A DNA stretch of 64,000 nt. Origin: Bradyrhizobium sp. AZCC 1693 (lineage in GTDB: Bacteria; Pseudomonadota; Alphaproteobacteria; Rhizobiales; Xanthobacteraceae). The translations under genes were made by a program, and so were the position numbers. This document shows positions 22,063 to 34,087 of the stretch, piece after piece. The notes beneath the pieces were generated by a model. The model saw only the letters and a list, made by a program, of their open reading frames with translations, was not told where the DNA came from and did no database searches. Within the stretch, counting starts at the first letter, position 1, and every line of letters begins with the position of its first letter. The stretch spans positions 4,712,001 through 4,776,000 of the forward strand of contig NZ_JAZHSD010000001.1 in the NCBI RefSeq assembly GCF_036924745.1. The letters are read 5' to 3'.

Positions 22063-22653
22063 ATGGGCGCACATGAAAGCATGGAGCATGCGGAGCATGC
22101 CGAGCACGCTTCGGGCTCGAACAAGAAGATCGCGCTGCTGATCGCCGTGATCGCCTTGTTTCTGGCGCTGTCGGAAACGCTGGGCAAGGGCGCGCAGACC
22201 GAAGCCATCAGCAAGAATGTCGAGGCTTCGAACCTCTGGGCGTTCTTCCAGGCCAAGAGCATCCGCCGCACCGTGGTGCAGGCCACGGCCGAGCACGCCA
22301 AGCTCAGCCTCGGAACCGTCGGCGACGATGCGTCAAAGGCGGCGCTGCAGAAGCAGATCGACGACTGGAACAAGACCGCGCAGCGCTACCGTTCGGAGCC
22401 GGAAACCGGCGAGGGTTCGGAAGAACTTGCCAAGCGGGCCAAGCACGCCGAGCACGAGCGCGACGAGGCCACCGCAAAGTATCATCACTACGAAATCGCC
22501 TCGGCCGCCTTCCAGATCGGCATCGTGCTGGCTTCCGCCACCATCATCACCGGCATGATCGTGCTGGCCTGGGTGTCGGGCGCGCTGGCGATCGCGGGCA
22601 TCGCGATTACCGCGCTCGGCCTCTACGCGCCGCATCTGTTGCATCTGCATTGA
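22063..22653 (+). CDS. DUF4337 family membrane protein
   Basis: The 196-residue protein has a His/Glu-rich N terminus (HESMEHAEHAEHA), one transmembrane helix at ~24-42, a long charged helical middle (residues ~60-140) and two closely spaced hydrophobic segments at the C terminus. This layout matches DUF4337, a family of unknown function. The ATG at 22063 is preceded by AGGAGGGG 4 bases upstream, a strong site; the longer frame from 22018 is rejected. The His clusters could bind metal, but that is speculation. Confidence 0.85.
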   Translation: MGAHESMEHAEHAEHASGSNKKIALLIAVIALFLALSETLGKGAQTEAISKNVEASNLWAFFQAKSIRRTVVQATAEHAKLSLGTVGDDASKAALQKQIDDWNKTAQRYRSEPETGEGSEELAKRAKHAEHERDEATAKYHHYEIASAAFQIGIVLASATIITGMIVLAWVSGALAIAGIAITALGLYAPHLLHLH

Positions 22654-22656
22654 GTG

Positions 22657-22765
22657 TTCGTCATCACCCGCGAAAGCGGGTGATCCAGTACGCCGCGACC
22701 TGTCGGCTCAAGCACTACTTTCTCTGGGATACTGGATTGCCCGGTCAAGCCGGGCAATGACGATG
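22657..22765. repeat. Palindromic repeat, hybrid of families A and B
   Basis: Left arm GTCATCACCCGCGAAAGCGG plus GTGATCCAGTA, right arm TACTGGATTGCCCGGTCAAG plus CCGGGCAATGAC. The outer GATCCAGTA/TACTGGAT pairing is shared with copies at 35341, 51054, 58341 and 60061 (family B); the right arm has the family A core. It fills the gap between the DUF4337 gene and the convergent membrane-protein gene. Confidence 0.75.
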
Positions 22766-22769
22766 AGGG

Positions 22770-23300
22770 CTACCGCGCCTCGTGCACGCTCTTGCGGAAA
22801 CGCGCGATCAGCCGCAGTGTGCGCGATGACCAGCCCTCGCCGTCGCCACCCAGCATTTCCTTGATGCGCTGCTTGATCGGCTGGACCAGGGCCGCCGCCT
22901 TGGCGCGCATCGCCATGATGAATTCATAGACCTGCTTGAACCACGCCATCTGCAGGAGTTTTGTGCGCGTCACGTCGAAGATGAAGGCGGTGACGCCGAC
23001 GCCGACGAGCTTCCCGAACACGATGACGACGACAGCGCTGAGCCAATATTCATTCGCCAGCAGCCAGAGGCCGACCAGCTTGAGCGGAAAAAGCAGGATC
23101 ACCGGCACCGCGAACACGATCAACGTCATCGCCGGCGACAGCGTATCGACGCGCTCGGACAGCCATTGCTTGAACGCGCGCAGCGGGATCAGTGCAACGA
23201 TGCGCTCGACGATCGGCTCAAGATGATCCCACAGCCAGGCTTCGATCAGGAAGATAACCGCAAGCAGGACCCAGAACGGCTGTAACAGGCGGCGCATCAT
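22770..23300 (-). CDS. Conserved membrane protein of unknown function
   Basis: A 176-residue protein with hydrophobic segments at ~8-25, ~58-80 and ~85-108, then a basic amphipathic C-terminal part (FIMAMRAKAAALVQPIKQRIKEML). I do not recognise a named family. The motif LIEAWLWDHLEPIVERIVALIPLR near the N terminus is distinctive. It lies downstream of lpdA on the same strand. The start may be M1 or M2. Confidence 0.75.
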   Translation of the reverse strand: MMRRLLQPFWVLLAVIFLIEAWLWDHLEPIVERIVALIPLRAFKQWLSERVDTLSPAMTLIVFAVPVILLFPLKLVGLWLLANEYWLSAVVVIVFGKLVGVGVTAFIFDVTRTKLLQMAWFKQVYEFIMAMRAKAAALVQPIKQRIKEMLGGDGEGWSSRTLRLIARFRKSVHEAR

Positions 23301-23363
23301 CTATTGTGTCTCTGGACCGCAATGACTTTCATTCCAGCGTCACTCCGCCCCATCTGTTTGTTT

Positions 23364-23420
23364 AAAGCATGATCTTTTCGAGAAAGCGGATACCCGCTTC
23401 TTCAATCACGCTCTACCCGG
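23364..23420. repeat. Degenerate GCATGATCTTTTC-type palindrome
   Basis: AGCATGATCTTTTCGAGAAAGCGGATACCCGCTTC resembles one half of the short palindromes of the GCATGATC...CCGAAAA...TTTTCGG type found scattered in related genomes; a better-preserved relative is at 42559-42587. It lies just beyond the lpdA stop. Confidence 0.45.
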
Positions 23421-23437
23421 AATGTACCGGATATCGA

Positions 23438-24838
23438 TCACATATGGATGGTGCGTTTGCCGGCCGCAAGCGCCGCTTCCTTGATGGCTTCCGAGCGGGT
23501 CGGATGGGCGTGACACGTGCGCGCCAGATCTTCGGCGGAGCCGCCAAACTCCATCAGAACGCAGGCTTCATGGATCATTTCGCCGGCTTCGCGGCCGACG
23601 ATGTGCACGCCGAGCACGCGGTCGGTCTTCGCATCTGCGAGAATCTTCACGAAACCGTCAGTGGTCTGGTTGACCTTGGAGCGGCCGTTGGCGGTGAACG
23701 GGAATTTGCCCGAGGTATACGCGACACCCGCCTGCTTCAGCTCTTCCTCGGTCTTGCCGACCGACGACACTTCCGGCGTGGTATACACGACGCCTGGAAT
23801 AACATCGTAGTTCACATGGCCGGCCTGGCCCGCAATGATCTCGGCGCAGGCGACGCCCTCGTCCTCGGCCTTGTGCGCGAGCATCGGTCCCGCCACCACG
23901 TCGCCGATCGCATAGACGCCCTTCACGCTGGTTGCGAAATGCGCGTCGATCTGCACGCGGCCGCGATTGTCGAGCGCGATGCCGGCTTCCTTGAGGCCCA
24001 GCCCTTCTGTGTACGGCACGCGACCGATACAAACCAGCACGACATCGGTTTCGAACGTCTCTGCCGCCCCGCCGGCTGCCGGTTCGACACTGACGTTCAA
24101 CGTCTTGCCCGACGTATCGACGCCGATGACCTTGGCGCCGAGCTTGAAAGCAAAGCCCTGCTTTTCGAGCATGCGCTGGAATTGTTTCGCCACTTCGCCA
24201 TCCATGCCGGGCAGGATGCGGTCTAGGAATTCGACGACCAGGACCTCGGCCCCCAGCCGGCGCCACACCGAGCCAAGTTCGAGGCCGATCACGCCGGCAC
24301 CGATGATCAGCATTTTTTCCGGCACTTTTTCCAGCGAAAGCGCGCCGGTCGACGACACGATGCGCTTCTCGTCGATCTCGATGCCTTTCAGCCGCGCGAT
24401 ATCGGAGCCGGTCGCGATCACGATGTTCTTCGTCTCAACCGTCTCGGTCTTGCCGTTGCCACTGACTTCTACCTTGCCGGTCCCGAGGATCCTGCCGGTG
24501 CCCTTCAGCACGTCGATCTTGTTCTTCTTCATCAGGAACTCGACGCCCTTGACGTTGCCGTCGATACCCTGCTGCTTGAAATTCATCATCGATGGCAGAT
24601 CGAGTTTTGGCGCGGAAACGCTGACGCCCATCTTGGCAAAGGAGTGCGCGGCCTCCTCGAACATTTCGGAGGCATGCAGCAGCGCCTTCGACGGCATGCA
24701 GCCGACATTGAGGCAGGTGCCGCCGAGTGTTGCGTTCTTCTCGACCACGGCGACCTTCATGCCGAGTTGCGCCGCGCGCACCGCGCAGACATATCCGCCC
24801 GGGCCGGTGCCGATGACGACGAGATCGTAGGAAGCCAT
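23438..24838 (-). CDS. lpdA: Dihydrolipoyl dehydrogenase (E3)
   Basis: E3 reoxidises the lipoyl groups of the 2-oxoglutarate dehydrogenase complex with NAD. The 466-residue flavoprotein has the FAD site [20 protein letters not shown] at the N terminus, the redox disulfide in [16 protein letters not shown] near 38-53, the NAD fold [17 protein letters not shown] near 180 and the C-terminal [13 protein letters not shown] with the active-site His-Glu pair. It ends the TCA-cycle operon after sucB and an SDR gene. Confidence 0.97.
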   Translation of the reverse strand: MASYDLVVIGTGPGGYVCAVRAAQLGMKVAVVEKNATLGGTCLNVGCMPSKALLHASEMFEEAAHSFAKMGVSVSAPKLDLPSMMNFKQQGIDGNVKGVEFLMKKNKIDVLKGTGRILGTGKVEVSGNGKTETVETKNIVIATGSDIARLKGIEIDEKRIVSSTGALSLEKVPEKMLIIGAGVIGLELGSVWRRLGAEVLVVEFLDRILPGMDGEVAKQFQRMLEKQGFAFKLGAKVIGVDTSGKTLNVSVEPAAGGAAETFETDVVLVCIGRVPYTEGLGLKEAGIALDNRGRVQIDAHFATSVKGVYAIGDVVAGPMLAHKAEDEGVACAEIIAGQAGHVNYDVIPGVVYTTPEVSSVGKTEEELKQAGVAYTSGKFPFTANGRSKVNQTTDGFVKILADAKTDRVLGVHIVGREAGEMIHEACVLMEFGGSAEDLARTCHAHPTRSEAIKEAALAAGKRTIHM

Positions 24839-24872
24839 GATGAAGTCCTGTAGCTGAGAAACGTGTCAGGTA

Positions 24873-25619
24873 TTACCGCCCACCCGAGACATCAAGGATG
24901 GCGCTGGTGACGTAGGATGCCTCGTCCGAGATCAGCCAGACGATGGCGTTGGCGATTTCATCCGCAGTGCCGACGCGCTGCATCGGCACCATGTGCGCCA
25001 GCCGGTGCGCGCGATCGGGCTCGCCGCCGGAAGCGTGAATCTCGGTGTCGATCAGCCCGGGGCGGATCGCGGCCACGCGAATGCCCTCGCCGGCGACTTC
25101 ATGGCCGAGGCCCACGGTGAAGGAATCCACCGCGCCCTTGGAGGCCGCATAATCGACATACGTGTTGGGGGAGCCGAGTTTCGCTGCGACCGAGGAAAGA
25201 TTGACGATGACGCCGCCCTCGCCGCCCCTGCGGGTCGACATCCGCTTCACCGCCTCGCGCGCGCACAGGATGCTGCCGGTGACGTTAACGGCCATCATGC
25301 GCTGGATGCGTTCGGCCGACATGTCCTCGACCCGCGCCGAGGGACCTACGATGCCGGCATTGTTGACGAGCGCCCCTAACGTTCCGAATTCGTCCGCCGC
25401 GGCGAACAGCGCCAAAATATCCGCCTCGCTGCCGACATCGCATTTGACGGCGATCGCCTTGCCGTTCTTGCGCTCGATCGAGGCAACGACTTCCTTCGCC
25501 GCCGCCTCATTGCTGGCGTAGCCGACCACGACGCGAAAGCCGCGCGCGGCGGCGGCGAGTGCGGTAGCGCGGCCGATGCCGCGGCTGCCGCCGGTGATCA
25601 CAACAACCTTGTCCGTCAC
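24873..25619 (-). CDS. SDR family NAD(P)-dependent oxidoreductase
   Basis: This 248-residue protein has the classic SDR marks: TGGSRGIGRATA (cofactor glycine motif) at ~9-20, the NNAG motif, and the catalytic S...YAASKGAV. The GTG at 25619 is chosen because a GGGGGG ribosome site lies ~5 bases upstream and the product then begins MTDKVVVITGG; the longer frame to 25691 adds an unlikely leader. It sits between sucB and lpdA in the TCA operon. The substrate is unknown; a glucose/ribitol-type dehydrogenase is a common automatic label for this group. Confidence 0.9.
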   Translation of the reverse strand: MTDKVVVITGGSRGIGRATALAAAARGFRVVVGYASNEAAAKEVVASIERKNGKAIAVKCDVGSEADILALFAAADEFGTLGALVNNAGIVGPSARVEDMSAERIQRMMAVNVTGSILCAREAVKRMSTRRGGEGGVIVNLSSVAAKLGSPNTYVDYAASKGAVDSFTVGLGHEVAGEGIRVAAIRPGLIDTEIHASGGEPDRAHRLAHMVPMQRVGTADEIANAIVWLISDEASYVTSAILDVSGGR

Positions 25620-25702
25620 ATCAGCCCCCCACAAGTCAGCGCGTATCGATCCATGGCTCGCAGCGCCGGCCTTTCGCACCGGCGCGGACAAAGCCGGTGG
25701 TG

Positions 25703-26938
25703 TTAGAGATCCAGCACCAGCCGCGCCGGATCTTCCAGGCTTTCCTTGACGCGGACCAGGAACGTCACCGCTTCCTTGCCGTCGATCACGCGGTGATCGT
25801 AGGACAGCGCCAGATACATCATCGGGCGCACCTCGATCTTGCCGGCGACCACCATCGGCCGCTCCTGGATCTTGTGCATGCCGAGAATGCCGGACTGCGG
25901 CGCGTTCAGGATCGGCGTCGACATCAGCGAGCCGTAGATGCCGCCATTGGTGATGGTGAAGGTGCCGCCCTGCATCTCGTCGATCTTGAGCTGGCCATCG
26001 CGGGCACGGCGACCGAAATCGGCGATTCCCTTCTCGATGTCGGAGATCGACTTGTGGTCGCAGTCGCGCACCACGGGCACGACCAGGCCCTTGTCGGTGC
26101 CGACGGCGACGCCGATGTGGTAGTAGTTCTTGTAGATCAAATCGGTGCCGTCGATCTCGGCATTGACGGCCGGGATGTCCTTTAGCGCCTGCACGACGGC
26201 CTTGGTGAAGAAGCCCATGAAGCCGAGCTTCGAGCCATGCTTCTTCTCGAACACGTCCTTGTACTGCGCGCGCATCGCCATGATGTGGGTCATGTCGACC
26301 TCGTTGAAGGTCGTCAGCATCGCGGCGGTGTTCTGCACGTCCTTCAGCCGCCGCGCGATGGTCTGGCGCAGCCGCGTCATCTTCACGCGTTCTTCGCGCG
26401 CGGCATCGTCAGCCGGAGACGGCGCGCGCACCTGCACCGATGCGGCCGGCTGATTGACCGGCGTCGGCGCGGACGCCGCCTTCTCGATCGCGGCCAGCAT
26501 GTCGCCCTTGGTGACGCGGCCATCCTTGCCGGAGCCCGGCACGGTCGCGGCATCGATGCCGCTTTCGGCGGAGAGTTTTCGAACCGACGGCGCCAGCGGC
26601 GCATCCGATGCCACAGCCTTCGGAGCCGCCGCAGGCGCGGCGGCGGGCGCTGCAGCCGGAGCGGTGGCCTTGGCAGGCGCGGCTGACCTGGCGCCGCCGG
26701 CCGCGCCTTCATTGATCTGCCCGAGCAGCGCGCCGACGGCAACCGTCTCGCCGTCCTTGGCCGCTATCTCACCGAGCACACCGGCTGATGGCGCCGGCAC
26801 TTCGATGGTGACCTTGTCGGTCTCGAGTTCGACCAGCGGCTCGTCCACCGCGACGGCGTCGCCGGCTTTCTTGAACCAGCGGCCGATGGTTGCTTCCGTC
26901 ACGGACTCGCCGAGCGTCGGAACACGAATTTCAGTCAT
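25703..26938 (-). CDS. sucB: 2-oxoglutarate dehydrogenase E2 (dihydrolipoyllysine succinyltransferase)
   Basis: E2 transfers succinyl groups from lipoyl-lysine to CoA. The 411-residue protein has one lipoyl domain (lipoylated Lys in [14 protein letters not shown] near 43), an Ala/Pro linker, the E1/E3-binding domain ([20 protein letters not shown] near 120-140) and the catalytic domain ending with [16 protein letters not shown]. The ATG at 26938 gives [12 protein letters not shown], the standard start; the longer frame runs into a repeat. Confidence 0.97.
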   Translation of the reverse strand: MTEIRVPTLGESVTEATIGRWFKKAGDAVAVDEPLVELETDKVTIEVPAPSAGVLGEIAAKDGETVAVGALLGQINEGAAGGARSAAPAKATAPAAAPAAAPAAAPKAVASDAPLAPSVRKLSAESGIDAATVPGSGKDGRVTKGDMLAAIEKAASAPTPVNQPAASVQVRAPSPADDAAREERVKMTRLRQTIARRLKDVQNTAAMLTTFNEVDMTHIMAMRAQYKDVFEKKHGSKLGFMGFFTKAVVQALKDIPAVNAEIDGTDLIYKNYYHIGVAVGTDKGLVVPVVRDCDHKSISDIEKGIADFGRRARDGQLKIDEMQGGTFTITNGGIYGSLMSTPILNAPQSGILGMHKIQERPMVVAGKIEVRPMMYLALSYDHRVIDGKEAVTFLVRVKESLEDPARLVLDL

Positions 26939-26956
26939 GATATGGTTTCCTCTTTG

Positions 26957-27077
26957 CGTCATGACCGGACTCGTCCCGGCCATCCACGCCTCAAAAAGAT
27001 CTCGAACAAAAGGCCGTGGATGCCCGGGACATTTGGGGCGAAGACGGCGCTTCGCGCCTTTGACCCGGGCATGACGA
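26957..27077. repeat. Palindromic repeat (family A) between sucA and sucB
   Basis: GTCATGACCGGACTCGTCCC opens the left arm and GACCCGGGCATGACGAC closes the right arm, with CATCCACG and CGTGGATG as inner arms. It lies between sucA and sucB within the operon, as the atpA-atpG copy does within the atp operon. Confidence 0.75.
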
Positions 27078-27090
27078 CCAAGGAAATTTC

Positions 27091-30051
27091 TTAGTTCAGC
27101 GCCTCATCCAGCATCGCCTTGAGCTGCGCCTGGTGCTTCGACATCAAACCGGTGGCGGTTGCGGCCGAGGCGGCGCGGCCCGCGTAACGCGGACGCCGGT
27201 TCGGCGCATGGATCTGGGTCAGCACCCATTCGAGATAGGGCTCGATGAAGTGCCACGCCCCCATGTTGCGCGGCTCTTCCTGGCACCACACCACTTCTTC
27301 GACGTTCTTGAAGCGTCCGAGTTCGTGCACCAACGCTTTCAGCGGCACCGGATAAAGCTGCTCGACGCGCATGATGTAGATGTCGTCGATGCCGCGCTTC
27401 TCGCGCTCCTCGTAGAGATCGTAATAGACCTTGCCCGAGCACAGCACGACGCGGCGGATCTTGTCGTCCGACACCAACTTGATCTTCTCGTCGGGCAGCA
27501 TCTGGGCGTCATCGTACAGGATGCGGTGGAAGGTGGTGTCTGCCGCCAATTCGTCCAGCCGCGAGACCGCGCGCTTGTGCCGCAACAGCGACTTCGGCGT
27601 CATCATGATCAGGGGCTTGCGTATCTCGCGATGCAACTGGCGCCGCAGCACGTGGAAGTAATTCGCCGGCGTGGTGGGATACACCACCTGCATGTTGTCT
27701 TCGGCGCACATTTGCAGGAAACGCTCGAGCCGCGCCGAGGAATGCTCCGGCCCCTGCCCTTCATAGCCATGCGGCAGCAAGCAGACGAGGCCGGACATGC
27801 GCAGCCATTTGCGCTCGCCCGACGAGATGAACTGGTCGAACAGCACCTGGGCGCCGTTGGCGAAGTCGCCGAACTGCGCTTCCCACATCGCCAGCGCCTT
27901 CGGCTCGGCCAGCGAATAGCCGTACTCGAAGCCGAGCACCGCCTCTTCCGACAGCAGCGAGTTGATGACCTCGTAATGGCCCTGGTCGTGGCCGAGATGG
28001 TTGAACGGCGTGTAGCGGCTCTCGTCTTCCTGATCGATCAGCACCGAATGGCGCTGCGAAAACGTGCCGCGCTCGCTGTCCTGTCCCGACAGCCGGACGT
28101 GGCGGCCTTCCTGCAGCAGCGTGCAGAACGCCAGCGCCTCGCCGGTCGCCCAGTCGATGCCGACGCCGTTGTCGATGGCTTTGGCGCGATTTTCCAGGAA
28201 GCGCTGGATGGTGCGGTGAACCCGAAAACCGTCCGGCACCTTGGTGATCTTGCGCCCGATATCCTTCAGGACGTTGATGTCGACGCCGGTGACCCCGCGG
28301 CGGGCCTCCTCTTCCTGATCGGCGGACTTGAAGCCCGCCCACTTGCCATCGAGCCAGTCGGCCTTGTTCGGCTTGTAGCCGGAACCCGCCTCGAGCTCGG
28401 CATCGAGCCGCGCGCGCCAGTCGGCCTTGGCCTTCTCGACCTCGCCCTCGGTCATCACGCCGTCGGCGATCAGCCGCCTGGCGTAGATCTCCAGCGTAGA
28501 CGGATGCGAGGCGATCCGCTTGTACATCACCGGCTGGGTGAACGCCGGCTCGTCGCCCTCGTTGTGGCCATGCCTGCGATAGCAGAACATGTCGATGACG
28601 ACCGGCTTGTGGAATTTCTGCCGGAATTCGATCGCGACCTTGGCCGCGAACACCACCGCCTCCGGGTCGTCGCCGTTCACATGGAAGATCGGCGCATCGA
28701 TCATCTTCGCCACGTCGGACGGATAGGGCGAGGAGCGCGAATAGCGCGGATAGGTGGTGAAGCCGATCTGGTTGTTGACGATGAAATGCAGCGAGCCGCC
28801 GGTGCGGTAGCCCTTGAGGTCGGACAGACCAAAACATTCCGCCACCACGCCCTGGCCGGCGAACGCCGCGTCGCCGTGCATCAGGAGCGGCAGCACGGAA
28901 ATACGCATGTCCGGCGGATCGCCGTGCTGGTCCTGCTTGGCGCGCACCTTGCCGAGCACGACCGGATCGACGATTTCGAGATGCGACGGGTTGGCGGTCA
29001 GCGACAGATGGATCTTGTTGTTGTCGAACTCGCGGTCGCTTGAGGCGCCGAGATGGTATTTGACGTCGCCGGAGCCTTCGACCGCGTCCGGATTGGCGGA
29101 ACCGCCCTTGAATTCATGAAACAGCGCGCGGTGTGGCTTGCCCATCACCTGGGTCAGTACGTTGAGGCGGCCGCGATGCGGCATGCCGAGCACGATTTCC
29201 TTCACGCCGAGATTGCCGCCGCGCTTGATGATCTGCTCCAGCGCCGGGATCAGCGATTCACCGCCGTCGAGGCCGAAGCGCTTGGTGCCCGTGAACTTGA
29301 GGTCGCAGAACTTTTCAAAGCCTTCGGCTTCGACCAGCTTGTTGAGGATCGCGCGGCGTCCCTCGCGGGTGAAACTGATTTCCTTGTCCGGACCCTCGAT
29401 GCGCTCCTGGATCCAGGCCTTTTGCGCCGCGTTGGAGATGTGCATGAACTCGACGCCGAGCGTCTGGCAGTAGGTACGTTCGCAGATCGCGACGATCTCG
29501 CGAAGCGAGCCGTATTCGAGGCCGAGCACGTGGTCGAGGAAGATCTTGCGGTCGAAATCGGCTTCGGTGAAGCCATAGGTGCGCGGATCGAGTTCTTCGC
29601 GATCGCGCTGCGCCTCGATGCCGAGCGGATCGAGCTTGGCGTGGAAATGACCGCGCATGCGATAGGCGCGGATCAGCATCAAGGCGCGGACCGAATCGCG
29701 GGTCGCCTGGTTGATGTCGGCGGCCGACAGCTCGGCGCCCCTGGCCTGCGCCTTGGCGGCGAGCTTGGCGCCGACCGCCTTCTCCACGGTGATCCAGTTG
29801 CCGTCCAGCGCCGAGGTCAGTTCGTCGCGCGGGGTAAGTGGCCAGTTGTCGCGGCCCCAGGACGGGCCTTCGGCGTTCTTCTGGACGTCGGCCGGGGTGT
29901 CTTTCAGGCTCTTGAAGAATTCCTGCCACTCGCCATCGACCGACGCGGGGTCCTGCTCGTAGCGGGCGTAGAGATCGTCGATGTAGGTGGCGTTGGTGCC
30001 CTGCAAAAAGGAAGAAAGGGCAAATGCTGCATTCGCGTCCTGGCGAGACAT
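27091..30051 (-). CDS. sucA: 2-oxoglutarate dehydrogenase E1
   Basis: E1 is the thiamine-diphosphate enzyme that decarboxylates 2-oxoglutarate. The 986-residue length fits. Visible signatures include the N-terminal E2-binding helix ([20 protein letters not shown]), [15 protein letters not shown], the ThDP motif region ([13 protein letters not shown]), [15 protein letters not shown], and the [20 protein letters not shown] loop. It lies between sucD and sucB as in other Rhizobiales. Confidence 0.98.
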   Translation of the reverse strand: MSRQDANAAFALSSFLQGTNATYIDDLYARYEQDPASVDGEWQEFFKSLKDTPADVQKNAEGPSWGRDNWPLTPRDELTSALDGNWITVEKAVGAKLAAKAQARGAELSAADINQATRDSVRALMLIRAYRMRGHFHAKLDPLGIEAQRDREELDPRTYGFTEADFDRKIFLDHVLGLEYGSLREIVAICERTYCQTLGVEFMHISNAAQKAWIQERIEGPDKEISFTREGRRAILNKLVEAEGFEKFCDLKFTGTKRFGLDGGESLIPALEQIIKRGGNLGVKEIVLGMPHRGRLNVLTQVMGKPHRALFHEFKGGSANPDAVEGSGDVKYHLGASSDREFDNNKIHLSLTANPSHLEIVDPVVLGKVRAKQDQHGDPPDMRISVLPLLMHGDAAFAGQGVVAECFGLSDLKGYRTGGSLHFIVNNQIGFTTYPRYSRSSPYPSDVAKMIDAPIFHVNGDDPEAVVFAAKVAIEFRQKFHKPVVIDMFCYRRHGHNEGDEPAFTQPVMYKRIASHPSTLEIYARRLIADGVMTEGEVEKAKADWRARLDAELEAGSGYKPNKADWLDGKWAGFKSADQEEEARRGVTGVDINVLKDIGRKITKVPDGFRVHRTIQRFLENRAKAIDNGVGIDWATGEALAFCTLLQEGRHVRLSGQDSERGTFSQRHSVLIDQEDESRYTPFNHLGHDQGHYEVINSLLSEEAVLGFEYGYSLAEPKALAMWEAQFGDFANGAQVLFDQFISSGERKWLRMSGLVCLLPHGYEGQGPEHSSARLERFLQMCAEDNMQVVYPTTPANYFHVLRRQLHREIRKPLIMMTPKSLLRHKRAVSRLDELAADTTFHRILYDDAQMLPDEKIKLVSDDKIRRVVLCSGKVYYDLYEEREKRGIDDIYIMRVEQLYPVPLKALVHELGRFKNVEEVVWCQEEPRNMGAWHFIEPYLEWVLTQIHAPNRRPRYAGRAASAATATGLMSKHQAQLKAMLDEALN

Positions 30052-30122
30052 GATGGCGTCCTGGTGATTTTCGGTTTGCGCGTAGAAGACGGCGCATCGC
30101 CGATCCGGAAACCGGATCAGCG

Positions 30123-30142
30123 GGATAAAGTACCCTTTATCC
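30123..30142 (-). promoter_or_regulatory. Inverted repeat upstream of sucA
   Basis: GGATAAAG (30123-30130) and CTTTATCC (30135-30142) form perfect 8-bp arms with a 4-base loop in the 134-base gap between sucD and sucA. No T-run follows, so it is not a terminator. It may be an operator for a separate sucA promoter or an RNA-processing hairpin. Confidence 0.4.
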
Positions 30143-30185
30143 TATCTAATGCGAAACTTCGCCCCGAAAAGAACCAAGAATTGAA

Positions 30186-31070
30186 TCATGATTTCAATTT
30201 TTCGGCAAGGGTGTGTCCGAGCCGCGCCGGCGACGGAGAGACCGTAATTCCGGCCGCTTCCATGGCCGTGGTCTTGGATCCGGCGTCGCCCTTGCCGCCG
30301 GAAATGATCGCACCCGCATGGCCCATGCGGCGGCCGGGAGGGGCGGTGACGCCGGCGATGAAGCCGACCATCGGCTTCTTCCGGCCCCGCTTGGCCTCGT
30401 CCTTGATGAACTGGGCGGCGTCTTCCTCGGCCGAACCGCCGATTTCACCGATCATGATGATCGAGGTGGTCTTGGGGTCGGCCAGGAACATTTCCAGCAC
30501 ATCGATGAACTCGGTGCCCTTGACCGGGTCGCCGCCGATGCCGACCGCGGTGGTCTGGCCGAGGCCTTCCTGGGTGGTCTGGAACACGGCTTCATAGGTC
30601 AACGTGCCCGAGCGGGAAACGATCCCGACGCTGCCCGGCTTGAAGATGTTGGCCGGCATGATGCCGATCTTGCACTCGCCCGCGGTCATCACGCCCGGGC
30701 AGTTGGGCCCGATCAGGCGCGACTTCGATCCCGACAGCGAGCGCTTCACGCGCACCATATCGAGCACCGGAATGCCCTCGGTGATGCAGACGATCAGCGG
30801 AATTTCCGCATCGATCGCCTCGCAGATCGCATCCGCCGCGCCCGGCGGCGGCACGTAGATCACCGACGCATCGGCGCCGGTCTTTTCGCGCGCCTCGGCG
30901 ACGGTGTCGAAGACCGGCAGGTTCAGATGCTTCGAGCCGCCCTTGCCTGGCGAAGTGCCGCCGACCATCTGGGTGCCGTAAGCGATCGCGGCTTCCGAAT
31001 GGAACGTGCCGTTCTTGCCGGTAAAACCCTGGCAGATGACTTTGGTATTCTTGTCGATCAGAACGGACAT
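30186..31070 (-). CDS. sucD: Succinyl-CoA synthetase alpha subunit
   Basis: With SucC this subunit makes ATP or GTP from succinyl-CoA. The 294-residue protein has the CoA-binding N terminus ([20 protein letters not shown]), the [17 protein letters not shown] segment and the phosphohistidine motif [18 protein letters not shown] near residue 245-265. All usual residues are present. Confidence 0.98.
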   Translation of the reverse strand: MSVLIDKNTKVICQGFTGKNGTFHSEAAIAYGTQMVGGTSPGKGGSKHLNLPVFDTVAEAREKTGADASVIYVPPPGAADAICEAIDAEIPLIVCITEGIPVLDMVRVKRSLSGSKSRLIGPNCPGVMTAGECKIGIMPANIFKPGSVGIVSRSGTLTYEAVFQTTQEGLGQTTAVGIGGDPVKGTEFIDVLEMFLADPKTTSIIMIGEIGGSAEEDAAQFIKDEAKRGRKKPMVGFIAGVTAPPGRRMGHAGAIISGGKGDAGSKTTAMEAAGITVSPSPARLGHTLAEKLKS

Positions 31071-31109
31071 GGTTGAGGACGCTTTCGTAGGTGACCGGGA
31101 ACGATGGGT

Positions 31110-31586
31110 TTAGTGAATCCGCCGGTAGACGCCGGTGAGCACGTCGGCCCATCCTTCGGCGTCAGGCGAGAACTGGATCTTCATGGTGTAGTTGTCGTCG
31201 TCGACGACTTCATAAACGTGACGCGCGTTGCCGCGCAGCGAGCCGCGCACGAGAATCAACGTCTTGCCGGTCCAGCCGCCGGAGGCCGGCGCCGGCGAAT
31301 AGTAGCCGAGCGAATCGTGCCAGAACAATTTGTAGTGCCGGTCGTCGCGATCATAGGTGAACACGCCATGGGTGGCGAAGGTCTCCTTGCCGTCGCGCAT
31401 CTGGCGGGCGTCCTGGATCAGGTAGAAGCCGTTGAGATCCATCCGCGCCACCACATGCGAGGTCGCAGGCCCCCCCGCGGTCCAGCGCGACGGATAGACC
31501 ATTTCCTCGCCGGTCCACTCGCCCGCAAAAACCGCGAGCTTGCGGTGTTCTTCCAGCGGTGTCGGTGCGGCGAGATGGTCAGCCAT
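31110..31586 (-). CDS. DUF1579-like lipocalin-fold protein
   Basis: A 158-residue protein with the pattern HRKLAVFAGEWTGEE, RMDLNGFYLIQDARQM, HGVFTYDRDDRHYKLFWHDS and NYTMKIQFSPDAEGW, which fits the DUF1579 group of small beta-barrel proteins of unknown role. It has no signal peptide, so it should be cytosolic. It is wedged between sucC (2-base gap) and sucD (39-base gap), so it is co-transcribed with succinyl-CoA synthetase. No link to that enzyme is known to me. Confidence 0.82.
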   Translation of the reverse strand: MADHLAAPTPLEEHRKLAVFAGEWTGEEMVYPSRWTAGGPATSHVVARMDLNGFYLIQDARQMRDGKETFATHGVFTYDRDDRHYKLFWHDSLGYYSPAPASGGWTGKTLILVRGSLRGNARHVYEVVDDDNYTMKIQFSPDAEGWADVLTGVYRRIH

Positions 31587-31588
31587 CG

Positions 31589-32788
<1,200 letters not shown>

Positions 32789-32922
32789 CTGGACGCTCCC
32801 CAAAACCCTTTAGCGGCGAGTTCTACAGTTCACCGGCGTTGGTAGTTGGCATACCATATACCAATAGAACTGCAACCCTGAAAACGCTTCCGCCCCCGCG
32901 AAGGGGCGAAAGCCGAGTAAAA

Positions 32923-33951
<1,029 letters not shown>

Positions 33952-34036
33952 TTATCCCTTTCGAATGAACGGTTCAAGCCGGGGCATGCCCAATTCCAAG
34001 GCCCCGCCTCGATTTCGGTCAGGTATGCCAGGAAGC

Positions 34037-34080
34037 GCCGTCATTCCCGGGCGCGCGACAGCGCGAACCCGAATGACGGC
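34037..34080. repeat. Short palindrome between mdh and zapE
   Basis: Perfect 10-bp outer arms GCCGTCATTC (34037-34046) and GAATGACGGC (34071-34080), with an inner GCGCGC pair. It resembles a shortened family A element and lies 8 bases past the zapE stop, where it may stabilise or end the transcript. Confidence 0.65.
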
Positions 34081-34087
34081 AGAGAGA

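Noticed and set aside
27133..30597. Long plus-strand frames opposite sucA and sucD
   Set aside because: The minus strand encodes complete E1 and succinyl-CoA synthetase proteins; the plus frames are their codon shadows.
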